Shown: piece after piece, positions 1 to 8,548 of the stretch | Layout of the letters: each line of letters opens with the position of its first letter | Position numbering within the stretch: position 1 is the first letter of the stretch | Assembly: GCA_027592485.1 (NCBI GenBank) | Contig: JAQCKL010000003.1 | Location: 1 to 28,555, forward strand | DNA: 28,555 nt | DNA from: Cyanobacteriota bacterium | GTDB taxonomy: Bacteria; Cyanobacteriota; Cyanobacteriia; Phormidesmidales; Phormidesmidaceae | Reading direction: 5' to 3' | The notes under the pieces: model-generated | Database searches by the model: none | What the model was told of the DNA's origin: nothing | Seen by the model: only the letters and a program-made list of their open reading frames with translations | Translations under genes and position numbers: made by a program

Positions 1-2
1 AA

Positions 3-257
3 ACCAACCAAACCACCCTTGCCGCCGTATTCATGGACATGATGATGCCCAACCTCGATGGGGCCGCAGCGATCCGCGCCATCCAAAAAATCAATCCGCA
101 AGTGCCGATCATGGCTGTCAGCGGCCTGCCCTCAAACCAGCCCGCCGCCCTCTCCGCCGGTGCCCGCACGTTTTTGCCCAAGCCCTACACCACCACCGAG
201 CTCCTCAATACCCTGGCCCAGATGCTGCCCGCTTCAGCCCCCCCCATTGCCGAATAG
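3..257 (+). CDS. Response-regulator receiver domain, C-terminal part (gene truncated by window start)
   Basis: The reading frame is open from the first bases and stops at TAG 255-257, so the start of the gene lies outside the window. The visible part is the second half of a two-component receiver domain. It has the phospho-acceptor aspartate in FMDMMMPNLDG, the conserved Ser of AVSG, and the Lys-Pro of LPKPY, ending on the helix-5 TTTELLNTLAQML. The stop comes soon after the domain, as in C-terminal receivers of hybrid histidine kinases or in stand-alone response regulators. The upstream half is needed to tell these apart. It converges on the PAS protein at 323-883, with about 65 bp between the stops. 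Confidence 0.85.
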   Translation, partial: TNQTTLAAVFMDMMMPNLDGAAAIRAIQKINPQVPIMAVSGLPSNQPAALSAGARTFLPKPYTTTELLNTLAQMLPASAPPIAE

Positions 258-322
258 CGATAGTTGCCGAATAGGGATAATAGTCGCGATCACCGAGGGG
301 ACGGGTTGGACGCGGGTCAAGT

Positions 323-835
323 CTACAGAATCGTCGGGGCGGCCATCATTAACTCAATTTCTGGCTGTTGAGCGCGGGTCACATCTTCCACCAGGCTCAA
401 TACTTGCAGCGGGAACCCCTCCTCCGACCAGTGCAAAGGCGTATCGTGCGATCGCAGCAAGCACCATTTGCCATTCGCCCCCTGCATCCGATATTCAATC
501 GAGATCACCTCCCAGGAGGCGAGGGTATTCAATTGCTGAAAATGCAGCGCCACCGCTTGCACATCGGCGGGGTAAATGATTTTTGCTAATCCCAATGGCC
601 CTAACCCGTCAATATGCCGGTCAGAGTAGCCCAGTAAAGCCGGCACTGAGTACTGAGAGCAGCAAGATGTATGGTGAGTCACGAGGTCGTAAATATAAAT
701 GCTGTTGGGCGTGCCTATCTTTGCGTGGCACTGCAGCCGCTCCAGCGCCGCTTTAAAGCCGCTTTCAGACAATGATGACTGGTTGGCAAACAGATTATCA
801 GTCATTGAGTAAACATTGGAACTTGATTCAGTCAT
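323..835 (-). CDS. Single PAS-domain protein
   Basis: The frame is open to TTG at 883 (186 aa). The likelier start is ATG at 835 (170 aa) or ATG at 805, because the first 16 residues of the long form look like non-coding translation and no clear ribosome site decides between them. The body reads as one PAS_3-type fold: IYIYDLVTHHTSCCS, ALLGYSD, IYPADVQAVALHFQQL, the WEVISIEYRMQGANGKWCLL core, and the typical terminal LSLVEDVTRAQQ that usually joins a PAS to a kinase or cyclase. Here the protein ends about 12 residues later, so there is no output domain. It may be a stand-alone sensor subunit or the relic of a longer sensor kinase. Ligand unknown. Confidence 0.6.
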   Translation of the reverse strand: MTESSSNVYSMTDNLFANQSSLSESGFKAALERLQCHAKIGTPNSIYIYDLVTHHTSCCSQYSVPALLGYSDRHIDGLGPLGLAKIIYPADVQAVALHFQQLNTLASWEVISIEYRMQGANGKWCLLRSHDTPLHWSEEGFPLQVLSLVEDVTRAQQPEIELMMAAPTIL

Positions 836-883
836 TAAACGGCCACATCCGAACCCGCAGTTCGCGCCACGGTAAAAACTCAA

Positions 884-1340
884 GTTTTCAGTAGAATGTT
901 GCCCCTATGCCCTGCGGGCAGGCTTCGCCAAAATCAAGGGTAGCCTACGTTCTGGCTGAGACTGCCCACCGATGTCCTCTGGGCAGACTTCGCCAAGGAT
1001 ACGGGAGGTGGTCAAAGCCATGAATCCACTTAGGGCCTCTCGACCATGGGTCTAACTGTCGTCAGAGTTTAATGGATGACTTGTGAGAAAGTTGTGAGAA
1101 AAACTCAATACATTGAGACCCGCCTCCTAGTGTGATGCTTTTCTTAATAAAGTCAGTGGACACGTAGGCCCTTGGGAAGCCAGGGGGCATACTTTGGGCT
1201 GCAAGGCACAATCCCAATGGGGAGAACGCATCGATACATCGTGTTGCACGATACACTTTTGTAATCGGTGTTCCTAGCCCCCATCACCCCAGGGAACCCT
1301 AAATCGGTACAACAACCCCATTTCGTTAGGTCAAACGTCC
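884..1340. other. Gene-poor gap with interspersed-repeat copies
   Basis: No convincing gene is seen in this 457-bp gap between divergently placed genes. Two related 20-bp copies of a dispersed motif lie at 911-930 and 976-995 (form CCTGCGGGCAGGCTTCGCCA, with 3 differences between the copies). A short direct repeat TTGTGAGAAA occurs twice near 1080-1100. A small hairpin ATCGTG-TTG-CACGAT sits near 1235. Promoters for both neighbours should lie here, but no strong -35/-10 pair could be recognised by eye. Confidence 0.5.
911..995. repeat. Two copies of a dispersed 20-bp repeat
   Basis: Copies at 911-930 (CCTGCGGGCAGGCTTCGCCA) and 976-995 (CCTCTGGGCAGACTTCGCCA) differ at only three positions. 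A third, more diverged copy is at 2367-2386 on the other side of the hydrolase gene. All three lie between genes. Such short GC-rich palindromic-looking words are typical of cyanobacterial interspersed repeats. Confidence 0.6.
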
Positions 1341-2222
1341 GTGGTCTTTTCCTCCTCATCCATGGCCTCCTCCGGCTGGCAACATGAATTTATCTATACC
1401 AATCAAGTGCGCCTGCACTATGTCACCCAGGGGGAAGGGGAGTTGGTGGTCTTACTCCACGGCTTCTTTGAATTCTGGTACTCTTGGCGTCACCAAATTC
1501 CCGCCTTAGCCCGGCGCTATAAGGTGGTGGTTCCTGATTTGCGGGGCTATAACGATTCGGACAAGCCCCTAGGGGGCCATGACCTTAATACCCTCGCCCA
1601 AGATATTGTTGGCCTTGTCCAAGGCTTAGGGTATCAAAAGGCCCATATCGTTGGCCATGGCTGGGGTGGGACCCTGGCTTGGCATTTGGCCCAGACCTGT
1701 CCCCAGATTTTTCGGCGCTTGGTCGTATTAAGCGGTGTGCATCCCCAGCAATGGCGACGGGCGATCCTCGACAATGTCGGGATTCTACGGCGCACTTGGC
1801 CATTACTAGCGGCCCAGATCCCCGTCGCCCCAGAATGGATGCTGCAGCTCGTCCTGCCAGAGTTGATTGCCAATTGGTTTCGTTCCCAGGCGGTACGCAA
1901 AACCGCCTTTACCCATCAAGACACGCAACTTTATACGGCCGCATTACAAAAACCTGGGGTAATTACAGCGGCGATCGAGCAGTACCGTCACGTATTTTCT
2001 TGGCAGAGTTGGCTGCAGGACAGCCCTAAAAACCATTCGATTTCGATTCCGACCCTCATCCTTTGGGGGCAAGAGGATACGGTCGTCAGTCAACACCTTA
2101 ATCAAGGCATTGAGGAACAGATGGCGATGCCCATCCAAATCCAGACGGTGCCCCAATGTGGCCATTGGATCCAGCAAGAAGTTCCCGACACGGTCAACCG
2201 GGCCATTTTGAACTTCTTGTAA
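1341..2222 (+). CDS. Epoxide-hydrolase-like alpha/beta hydrolase with a missing nucleophile
   Basis: Alpha/beta-hydrolase fold of the epoxide hydrolase/haloalkane dehalogenase clade. The oxyanion-hole motif is HGFFEFWYSW (residues 40-49), the strand-4 motif PDLRGYNDSDKP (65-76), the acid D246 in WGQED and the base H275 in CGHW. Family members carry GHDWGG at the nucleophile elbow; here residues 105-110 read GHGWGG, so the nucleophile position (107) is Gly. The rest of the triad and frame are intact. Either the protein is catalytically dead or altered, or a single-base change (GAC to GGC) occurred recently. The frame opens with GTG 1341; ATG 1362 is a good alternative (286 aa). Substrate unknown. 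Confidence 0.85.
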   Translation: MVFSSSSMASSGWQHEFIYTNQVRLHYVTQGEGELVVLLHGFFEFWYSWRHQIPALARRYKVVVPDLRGYNDSDKPLGGHDLNTLAQDIVGLVQGLGYQKAHIVGHGWGGTLAWHLAQTCPQIFRRLVVLSGVHPQQWRRAILDNVGILRRTWPLLAAQIPVAPEWMLQLVLPELIANWFRSQAVRKTAFTHQDTQLYTAALQKPGVITAAIEQYRHVFSWQSWLQDSPKNHSISIPTLILWGQEDTVVSQHLNQGIEEQMAMPIQIQTVPQCGHWIQQEVPDTVNRAILNFL

Positions 2223-2736
2223 ACGCGGCCTCTGGGGGAAGCCAGTCGTAATGGGTAAACTAAGGTGGGTGAAATCTACGTCAGTTTATCTATATTTTCG
2301 TCAAGTCAATCGATCTCACGGTTTCTAATATCCAGTCCGGTTCATCACCGCTGTCATGTCATAGGCCTTGCAGGCAGGCTTTGCCAAAGCGTAGCGGCTC
2401 CGCAGCAGCAACGCAGTGCAACGCAGTCGAAGGCTTGTGCTGAGCGCAGTCGAGGCTTGTGCTGAGCGCAGTCGAAGTACATCTCAATCTCCCCTGAGTA
2501 TAGAGATTCCACCCTTTGGGCAGCCGCCAAGCGTCTACGTTACGCTCCGCTTCACAGCGCCAGCGGCACGGCTCCGCTAACGGCATGACCCAATATGGGT
2601 ATTTCAGCGGACTTCATATAAAACCAGGAATCGCCACCGGTTGGGCTTGGCTTCGTGTAATTCTGTAACTATTTTTTTTGATGTGAAGGTAGATACTCTA
2701 GGCCAAATACGGCCTTGATGACTCGCTTCAGATCCT
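2223..2736. other. 514-bp gap with repeats, no gene seen
   Basis: No gene is supported between the hydrolase and the FHA gene. The middle (about 2365-2590) is a mosaic of short GC-rich repeat words: a copy of the dispersed motif at 2367-2386, the tandem 22-mers at 2432-2475, and a run of CGGCTCCGC-type words to about 2590. The first ~100 bp and the last ~140 bp show nothing recognisable. Confidence 0.5.
2432..2475. repeat. Tandem 22-bp repeat, two perfect copies
   Basis: The 22-bp unit starts GGCTTGTGCTGAG and ends CGCAGTCGA. It occurs perfectly at 2432-2453 and 2454-2475, and a partial unit ending CGCAGTCGA precedes it at about 2423-2430. On the other strand it reads as a TCGACTGCGCTCAGC-type word, a motif seen as short interspersed repeats in many bacterial genomes. 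Confidence 0.8.
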
Positions 2737-3492
2737 GTGAATGGTTTAACGCCACGGGTAATTATGCTTGACCCAAAGATGCTGCAGCAGTATGCCCGCT
2801 CCCAGTTGAACCAACCCAATGAGGGGCTTCAACACAGTCTGAATTTGTTTCAGCGATTTAAGCGCCTCTACGAGAAGAATCCATCCTTATTGAATGAGAT
2901 CTTGGCGTTGGAGGAGGCGGAGGGACAAACGCACCTGCGTCCCGGTAATTTTTTCTACGTTTTAGGTCTGGTGACCAATCACCAGGCCCTGCTGGTCACA
3001 AACCTGATGAAGGGGCGATCGCAGATTTTCTTGGGGGCTCAACAGGGCGATCGCCGCATCTGGACCATTGGTCGTGATCTCAACCAATCGGCCTTAGTGG
3101 TTCGGAATGACCAGCTCTCTCGCTGCCATGCCGCCATTTGCTACGACAGTACCAATGGTTTCATCCTCTATGACAACGACAGCACCAATGGCTCCTATGT
3201 GAACGGTGTGCGCATTCGTCGCAGTTATATGGTGCAGGATGGCGATCTCGTCCGCCTTGGCAGTCTCAAGTTTGGCTTTTTCAGAAGTTCTGAATACCGG
3301 CGGGCAAAATCCCCTTCCGCTAAACTGTTGCAGCATATCGAAGATGGGATCGCACCACCCACGATTCCGATTGAGACCGATATCGATACCGAGGCCCAGG
3401 CCACTGAGCTTGATTGGGCAGGGGTCTCAGAGGAAACCCTCTACTTTTTACACCGTACCCAAGTTGAAGATGCCAAGGATTTGGGGAACTAG
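2737..3492 (+). CDS. FHA-domain phosphopeptide-binding protein
   Basis: The C-terminal two thirds form a forkhead-associated domain, a phosphothreonine reader. Numbering from GTG 2737, it has IGRD (111-114), the SRCH phosphate-binding motif (129-132) and two NG turns, STNGSYVNG (149-157), followed by DGDLVRLGSLKFGFF. The first ~90 residues are helical and polar with no domain recognised. The tail after ~185 is acidic and probably disordered. GTG 2737 gives 251 aa; ATG 2764 (242 aa) is equally possible. FHA proteins usually read Ser/Thr kinase marks, and one such kinase lies 9 kb away, but no direct link is shown. The histidine kinase follows on the same strand after a 108-bp gap. Confidence 0.85.
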   Translation: MNGLTPRVIMLDPKMLQQYARSQLNQPNEGLQHSLNLFQRFKRLYEKNPSLLNEILALEEAEGQTHLRPGNFFYVLGLVTNHQALLVTNLMKGRSQIFLGAQQGDRRIWTIGRDLNQSALVVRNDQLSRCHAAICYDSTNGFILYDNDSTNGSYVNGVRIRRSYMVQDGDLVRLGSLKFGFFRSSEYRRAKSPSAKLLQHIEDGIAPPTIPIETDIDTEAQATELDWAGVSEETLYFLHRTQVEDAKDLGN

Positions 3493-3520
3493 CCCAAGTC
3501 TTTAAAACCGTTCCCAGGAA

Positions 3521-3551
3521 CCCATCTCCAGCCCATCTCCAGCCCATCTCC
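3521..3551. repeat. 11-bp tandem repeat
   Basis: The unit CCCATCTCCAG is repeated at 3521-3531 and 3532-3542, with a partial third copy to 3551. It lies in the 108-bp gap between the FHA and histidine kinase genes. Confidence 0.75.
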
Positions 3552-3600
3552 TACAATAGGTCCACATCTTGGTTGGCACAGCAGGCGGCACGTCATTGCT

Positions 3601-5793
3601 ATGGTCACTTCCCTGCGGTTATTTTCAGGAGACGTATGGCTGTCACGCCTTTCCCGGCGGATCGCCCTGTGGATTTTCCTGAGTATTGTCGCCATTGAGG
3701 GCGTCATTTTGGTGCCCTCGGTGCTGCGGCGGGAGCGCGAGCTGCTGACGTATCTAAAGGCGTTATCCACAGCTCAGGCCACGGGTGCTCTATCGACCCA
3801 GGATTTAGACCAAGTGTCTACAGCGGTACTGCTAGAGCGCCTGAGTACCATTCAAGCCAATGAAGTGGTGTTGGGCGGCGCACTCTACACCATGGAAGGG
3901 GAACTGGTGGGCACCTTTGGCGAAGCCCCTCAACTCACCCCGGCCAGCTTTCCCCAGCGTCAGGATCACTATGATCGCCGCACCCAGCGCTACGATGCCC
4001 TCTGGGAAATGTCCCCCTTAAAGGGCCGCTACAGCTTGATTGTGCGCCATGATGCCACCTGGGTGGGCCGCGAATTTTATGCCTTTATTGGTCGTATCGC
4101 CGGACTGGTGATGATTATCTCGGTGTTTGTGACCGGGGCCACCATGGTGGTGCTAGAGCGGCTAGTGATTTCGCCAATTCTGGCCCTGCGGCGGGATTTG
4201 ATGCGGGCGGGAGAAACCATTCGGCAACAAAAGGAGGCCCTTTCACTCCCGTTTGAATCCCGCCTTCAGGAAACCCGCCAGGATGAATGGGGGGATGTGG
4301 TCCGCACCTTTGAAGAGATGGTGGGGCAGGTGAGTGCCGCGATCGCCGAGCGGGAGCAGGCCGAGACCGAACTTCGCTTTTCTGAAGAGAAATTTTCCAA
4401 GACCTTTTACGACAGCCCCCAGCCGATGCTGCTCAGCACCCTGGAGGATGGCACGCTGCTAGAGGTGAATGACAGCTTTAGTCGGTTTTATGGCACCCCT
4501 TGCGAGCAGGTGATTGGTCGTACCGTCGGGGATTTGAATCTGTGGGTGCGGCCCAGCGATCGCGCTGAAATGCTAGAAATGATGGGCCAGTATGGGTTTG
4601 TGCGCGATCGCGAATACAGCTTACAGACCGCCAAAGGCAAGGCGCGGACCATGCTGTTTTCGGCAGAGACCCTGCAGATCAATGGTCGCCAGTGTTTATT
4701 GGCCGTGGTGAATGATATTACCGAACGCAAAGCCGCTGAGAAAGCCCTGCAGGAAAGTGAGCAGCGATTTCGAGCCTTAGTGGAGCAGGCCACTGATGCC
4801 CTATTCGTGGTCAATGGCGACGGCACTTTTCTCGATGTCAACCAGCAGGCCTGCAGCACCTTGGGCTACAGTCGCGAGGAGCTACTCACCCTGACGGTAA
4901 CCGACATCCAGCAATCGGTTTCCCTAGAGGCCCTCGCCCAGGTTCGGGAGCGAGCAACGGGATCACCGGTGACCCAGGAGGGCATCCATGCCCGAAAAGA
5001 TGGCAGTACCTTCCCAGTGGAAGTGCGCATTGGCCGCATCGATATTCAAGGGCAGCCCGTGCTGCTGGCCCTCGCCCGCGACATTACCGAGCGGAAACAG
5101 GTGGAAAGCGCCCGCGCTCGCCTGGCCGAAATCGGTGAGTTGGCGGCGATGATTGTCCATGAGGTCCGCAACCCCCTGACCACTATCCTGATGGGGCTCC
5201 ATTCCTTTGCCAACCTGGAACTGCCCGAGCGGTTCCAGATGCGGCTGTCCTTTGCCTTAGACGAGTCAGAGCGATTGCAGCGGCTCCTCAATGAGATTCT
5301 GCTCTATGCCCGTGATCAGGCCCTAGACCTGACGCCGATTATGCTCAACCAATGCCTTCAAGAGTTAGTAGAAGGGTTTAAGGCGCAACCCATCGCCACG
5401 GAGCGCCATATCAAAGGCATCGGTCTCGATATGCCGGTGACCATCGCTGGGGACCTGGATAAACTCAAGCAGGTGTTTATCAATCTGCTCAGTAATGCCT
5501 GTGAGGCGGTGCCCGCTGGGGAAACCGTCACCTTTTCGGTGGATCGCTCAACGGCTGATCAAATTTCGATCAAAGTACACAACGGCGGCGATCCAATTCC
5601 CCCCGAGGTGTTACCCAAGCTGATGCAGCCCTTTTTTACCACTAAGCCCTCTGGGAACGGCTTGGGACTGGCCATTACCCGCCGCATTGTCGAGGCCCAT
5701 CAGGGCAAGCTACACATCGAATCTTCGCCGGAAACAGGCACCTTGGTGACGGTCTCTTTACCGGCGCTCTCCTCCGAGGGAGTGGATGGTTAG
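3601..5793 (+). CDS. Membrane PAS-PAS sensor histidine kinase
   Basis: 730 aa from ATG 3601. The N-terminal membrane helix (about 19-40) and a second one (about 160-185, GLVMIISVFVTGATMVV) enclose a ~120-residue extracytoplasmic sensor region. A HAMP-like linker and coiled coil (190-255) follow. PAS 1 (about 256-380) and PAS 2 (about 382-500) both end in the typical DITERK. The dimerisation box is IGELAAMIVHEVRNPL, with phospho-acceptor H520. The ATPase domain has the N box (NLLSNACEAVP) and G2 box (GNGLGLAITRRIVEAHQG). It is a complete kinase without a receiver, so it must signal through a separate regulator. None is adjacent, apart from the receiver fragment at the window start. The signal it senses cannot be read from the sequence. 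Confidence 0.92.
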   Translation: MVTSLRLFSGDVWLSRLSRRIALWIFLSIVAIEGVILVPSVLRRERELLTYLKALSTAQATGALSTQDLDQVSTAVLLERLSTIQANEVVLGGALYTMEGELVGTFGEAPQLTPASFPQRQDHYDRRTQRYDALWEMSPLKGRYSLIVRHDATWVGREFYAFIGRIAGLVMIISVFVTGATMVVLERLVISPILALRRDLMRAGETIRQQKEALSLPFESRLQETRQDEWGDVVRTFEEMVGQVSAAIAEREQAETELRFSEEKFSKTFYDSPQPMLLSTLEDGTLLEVNDSFSRFYGTPCEQVIGRTVGDLNLWVRPSDRAEMLEMMGQYGFVRDREYSLQTAKGKARTMLFSAETLQINGRQCLLAVVNDITERKAAEKALQESEQRFRALVEQATDALFVVNGDGTFLDVNQQACSTLGYSREELLTLTVTDIQQSVSLEALAQVRERATGSPVTQEGIHARKDGSTFPVEVRIGRIDIQGQPVLLALARDITERKQVESARARLAEIGELAAMIVHEVRNPLTTILMGLHSFANLELPERFQMRLSFALDESERLQRLLNEILLYARDQALDLTPIMLNQCLQELVEGFKAQPIATERHIKGIGLDMPVTIAGDLDKLKQVFINLLSNACEAVPAGETVTFSVDRSTADQISIKVHNGGDPIPPEVLPKLMQPFFTTKPSGNGLGLAITRRIVEAHQGKLHIESSPETGTLVTVSLPALSSEGVDG

Positions 5794-5864
5794 ATGAGTA
5801 GATGGGTGGAGGGGTAAGCGGGTAGGTCAACATAATATTTTCGCGCCCTTCTCCCAACGCCTTC

Positions 5865-5896
5865 CACCCTCACACCCCATCACCCTCACACCCCAT
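5865..5896. repeat. 16-bp tandem repeat reaching the murJ stop codon
   Basis: CACCCTCACACCCCAT is present twice, at 5865-5880 and 5881-5896. The second copy runs into the murJ stop (5896-5898). It lies between the convergent kinase and murJ genes. No Rho-independent terminator is obvious in this 102-bp gap. Confidence 0.75.
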
Positions 5897-7503
5897 CACC
5901 GCCGGATAAATCGACCGAACAATCGATTGGCCACCTGGCTGGCTTCCGGGATTCGCAGCACCAGGGTCCCGGCGCTAAAGACCGCAATCCCTGCTAAACC
6001 CGCGATCGCCAGTTGCACCAGCCGAATCACAAACCCCTCCGATCCCATCACCTGCTCTAGCCCCAGGCGACTGCCCCAAGCCGCCATCCCCGCCACCCCA
6101 CTGAGTAGGGTGAGGGCAAAGATGGGGCGGCTCCAAGCCAGCCAGGGCAGCCCATTCAGCTTGCGGTCTAAAATCACCACCATGGCTAGGGTTGAGGTGA
6201 TATTCACCCCCACCGTGGCCAGCACCAAACCCGGTGCCCCAAACCAGTCCATAAAGAAATAGTCCAGGACCACATTCAGCAAAATATTGGCAAGGCTGAT
6301 GCGAAACGGGGTTTGGCCGTCCCCCAGGGCGTAGTAGACCCGCACCAATACATCGCGGGCCAGGTAGACAAACATCCCCAAGCCGTAGGCCACCAGCACC
6401 GAGGTGACAATTTCAGCCGCCTCTAGATCAAAGGCCCCGCGCTCATAAATCACCTGCACCATGGGTAGGGCCAGGGTCATGATCAGCGCCCCCAACGGCA
6501 GCATGGTCAGGGCGGTCATCATCAGGCTTTGGCGAATGCGTTCTTTCAGCTCGGGCCAGTTTTCGGGGGCCGCTAACCGCGCAAAGATCGGCAAGAACGG
6601 CACCAAAATCACATTGGAAATAATCCCTAACGGCGTCTGCACCAGCAGATTGGCATAGCCCAGGGCGGCGGCGGTGCCGGGAATGTAGGAGGCAAAAAAC
6701 AGATCAGTAAAGACATTGATCTGCATCATCCCCGAGGAGAAGGTGGCGGGCACGAGGATTTTAAATACATCCCGCACCCCTGGGTCCTGCCAGTTGAATC
6801 GAAATCGCAGTGTCCCCAACCCCGATCGCCACAGGGCCGGGAGCTGCACCAGCCATTGCATCACTGCCCCCGCCAAGGTACTGCCTGCCAGCACCATGCC
6901 CCCCACCATGAAATACTCGGGCTCGATCATGGCGTTACCGATGAAGCCATACAGGATGCCCAGCCCGGCAATCACCGCCACGCTGGAAAACATCGGGCTG
7001 ACCGAGGGCAGCCAGTACTGATCATCGGCATTAAGGGTGCCAAAGCCGATGCCAATCAACCCCGCGAATACCGCGATCGGGGCCATGATTTGCAACTGGC
7101 GAATGGCAATATCGCGGGCTTCAGGGGTATTTTCAGCCAGGCCCTGGGCGACAAAATCAATGGTAGGGGCGGCAAACACCGCCATCAAAATGGCCACGAC
7201 CAGCAACACTAAACCCACGAGGGTGCTGATCGATTCCACCAGGGGACCAATGTCTTCCCGGTCGCGTTTGGCCACCACGCTAACGATCGCGCTGTGGAAC
7301 GGGCCGTTAATGCCCCCCAGCAAAATCAGCAGAAATCCTGGGATGACGTAGGCAAAGTTATAGGCATCGGCCACTGGCCCCACCGCAAAGGCTGCTGCGA
7401 TCGCCTGCTGACGCACCAAGCCAAACACTTTGCTGATCAGGGTGGCGGCAGCGACAATACCGGCAATACCGGCTAGGGAACGGGCGGATTTAGCGTCTGA
7501 CAC
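5896..7503 (-). CDS. murJ: Lipid II flippase MurJ (MviN)
   Basis: A 535-residue polytopic membrane protein of the MurJ/MviN family, which moves lipid II across the cytoplasmic membrane for peptidoglycan synthesis. The family start is visible: AGIVAAATLISKVFGLVRQQ (positions 11-30), then the ADAYNFAYVIPGFL region and GGINGPFHSAIV. Hydrophobic helices continue to the end, consistent with the usual 14. MurJ is normally ~510-550 aa, so this copy is full length. The start is GTG at 7503. It stands alone on the minus strand, convergent with the histidine kinase. Confidence 0.95.
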   Translation of the reverse strand: MSDAKSARSLAGIAGIVAAATLISKVFGLVRQQAIAAAFAVGPVADAYNFAYVIPGFLLILLGGINGPFHSAIVSVVAKRDREDIGPLVESISTLVGLVLLVVAILMAVFAAPTIDFVAQGLAENTPEARDIAIRQLQIMAPIAVFAGLIGIGFGTLNADDQYWLPSVSPMFSSVAVIAGLGILYGFIGNAMIEPEYFMVGGMVLAGSTLAGAVMQWLVQLPALWRSGLGTLRFRFNWQDPGVRDVFKILVPATFSSGMMQINVFTDLFFASYIPGTAAALGYANLLVQTPLGIISNVILVPFLPIFARLAAPENWPELKERIRQSLMMTALTMLPLGALIMTLALPMVQVIYERGAFDLEAAEIVTSVLVAYGLGMFVYLARDVLVRVYYALGDGQTPFRISLANILLNVVLDYFFMDWFGAPGLVLATVGVNITSTLAMVVILDRKLNGLPWLAWSRPIFALTLLSGVAGMAAWGSRLGLEQVMGSEGFVIRLVQLAIAGLAGIAVFSAGTLVLRIPEASQVANRLFGRFIRR

Positions 7504-7887
7504 AGGCGTTGTTCATTGAAATTAATCAGCTCTTGATACAGCGTTGCTGAAGCGAGTGAGGGACAAAAATCGCCCTGAAACCCTTGCCCAGGCAAAAGGG
7601 CGTCCCTCACCAGGCAAGGAAATGCTGTAAACGCCATCAAAAACAGGGCAGATCAAGAATCTTGGCTATTCTACCCTTAAAGGACTGACAGCTTAGATTG
7701 ATAGAACAGTCTAATTTCCCATGAAAATAGTCGAGTCAATCCTTCGATTTGAGCGGATGGACTCAATACTCTACCGATACATACCCCGTCATTTCCTGGG
7801 CATAGGCGTGAGTTCTGGGGGCTAATCAGGGATAATACCTTCTACAAACCTAAATCACAGAAAACTCAGCCCAGACATCTCTTTCTC
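7504..7887. other. 384-bp divergent gap with an imperfect palindrome
   Basis: This lies between murJ (minus) and the EF-hand gene (plus), so both promoters should be here. The first 130 bp hold the 93-bp palindromic element described separately. From 7630 to 7887 the sequence is A+T richer than the genes and shows nothing recognisable. Confidence 0.5.
7537..7629. repeat. 93-bp imperfect palindrome (MITE-like or hairpin)
   Basis: Terminal TACAGC (7537-7542) is answered by GCTGTA (7624-7629). GTGAGGGAC (7556-7564) is answered by GTCCCTCAC (7602-7610), and CGCCCT (7571-7576) by AGGGCG (7597-7602). Only part of the arms pair perfectly. There is no clear target-site duplication and no T-run, so it looks more like a small repeat element than a terminator. 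Confidence 0.6.
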
Positions 7888-7902
7888 TTGGGAATAAATA
7901 CC

Positions 7903-8460
7903 ATGCGAGGCATATTTCAACGACGGAAATGGATCAAGATTTTCACGATATATGACACGGGTAATACCGGCGCGTTAAGGGCCTCAGACTTTGAAAGATT
8001 TGCCGAAACCCTTGCCAAAATCAGGGATTGGCAGCCTGGCTCGACCGAGCATCATCAACTTTTGAATCAATTCATGGATCGGTGGGCTCATATTCAGGGA
8101 ACGATTCAAGATCATGTCGCCGCCGCTCCAATCAATGAAATCAGCTTGGAGAACTGGGTTGATTATCACAGGTTCATGCTGGACAAATCAGATCAGTACC
8201 CAACTGAAATCAACGCCTTCGCCCAAATTATATTTAATGTTTGCGATGTCGATGACAGTGGAAATTTAGATTTAGACGAGTGGGTTACTTTATTTAGGGC
8301 CTTTGGCTTGCCCGTTGTTTATGCCCAGGAGGCGTTCTCATCCCTGGACAAAAATAGAGACGGCTCACTCCAAAAAGAGGAAGTGATCGCAGCCTTAAAT
8401 GACTTTTACTACAGTGACGATCCCAGTACCCTAGCGAACTTCATGTTTGGCCCCTATTAG
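7903..8460 (+). CDS. EF-hand calcium-binding protein (calerythrin-like)
   Basis: Start ATG 7903 (185 aa); the frame also opens at TTG 7888. Three EF-hand loops are readable: DTGNTGALRASD (18-29, with Asp rather than Glu at position 12), DVDDSGNLDLDE (115-126) and DKNRDGSLQKEE (149-160). The last two are textbook calcium loops. The region around 75-95 occupies the place of a degenerate second EF hand. Length and the 1+(2)+3+4 arrangement match prokaryotic calerythrin/sarcoplasmic calcium-binding-like proteins, which act as cytosolic calcium buffers or sensors. No signal peptide or membrane segment. Single gene, no operon partner. Confidence 0.85.
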   Translation: MRGIFQRRKWIKIFTIYDTGNTGALRASDFERFAETLAKIRDWQPGSTEHHQLLNQFMDRWAHIQGTIQDHVAAAPINEISLENWVDYHRFMLDKSDQYPTEINAFAQIIFNVCDVDDSGNLDLDEWVTLFRAFGLPVVYAQEAFSSLDKNRDGSLQKEEVIAALNDFYYSDDPSTLANFMFGPY

Positions 8461-8548
8461 TCAGCAAAACTTCATCGCCAATGGTCCCCTTTCCCTGGGG
8501 CGTAAAATTCAGGGATAACCTCGCCCCATTGCGCTTCAGGATGTTGCC

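Noticed and set aside
1062..1359. Short minus-strand frames in the gap before the hydrolase
   Set aside because: Low-complexity translations without motifs, overlapping repeat-like DNA and each other.
5865..5896. CRISPR-like array
   Set aside because: Units are directly adjacent 16-mers with no spacers and only two copies; this is a simple tandem repeat.
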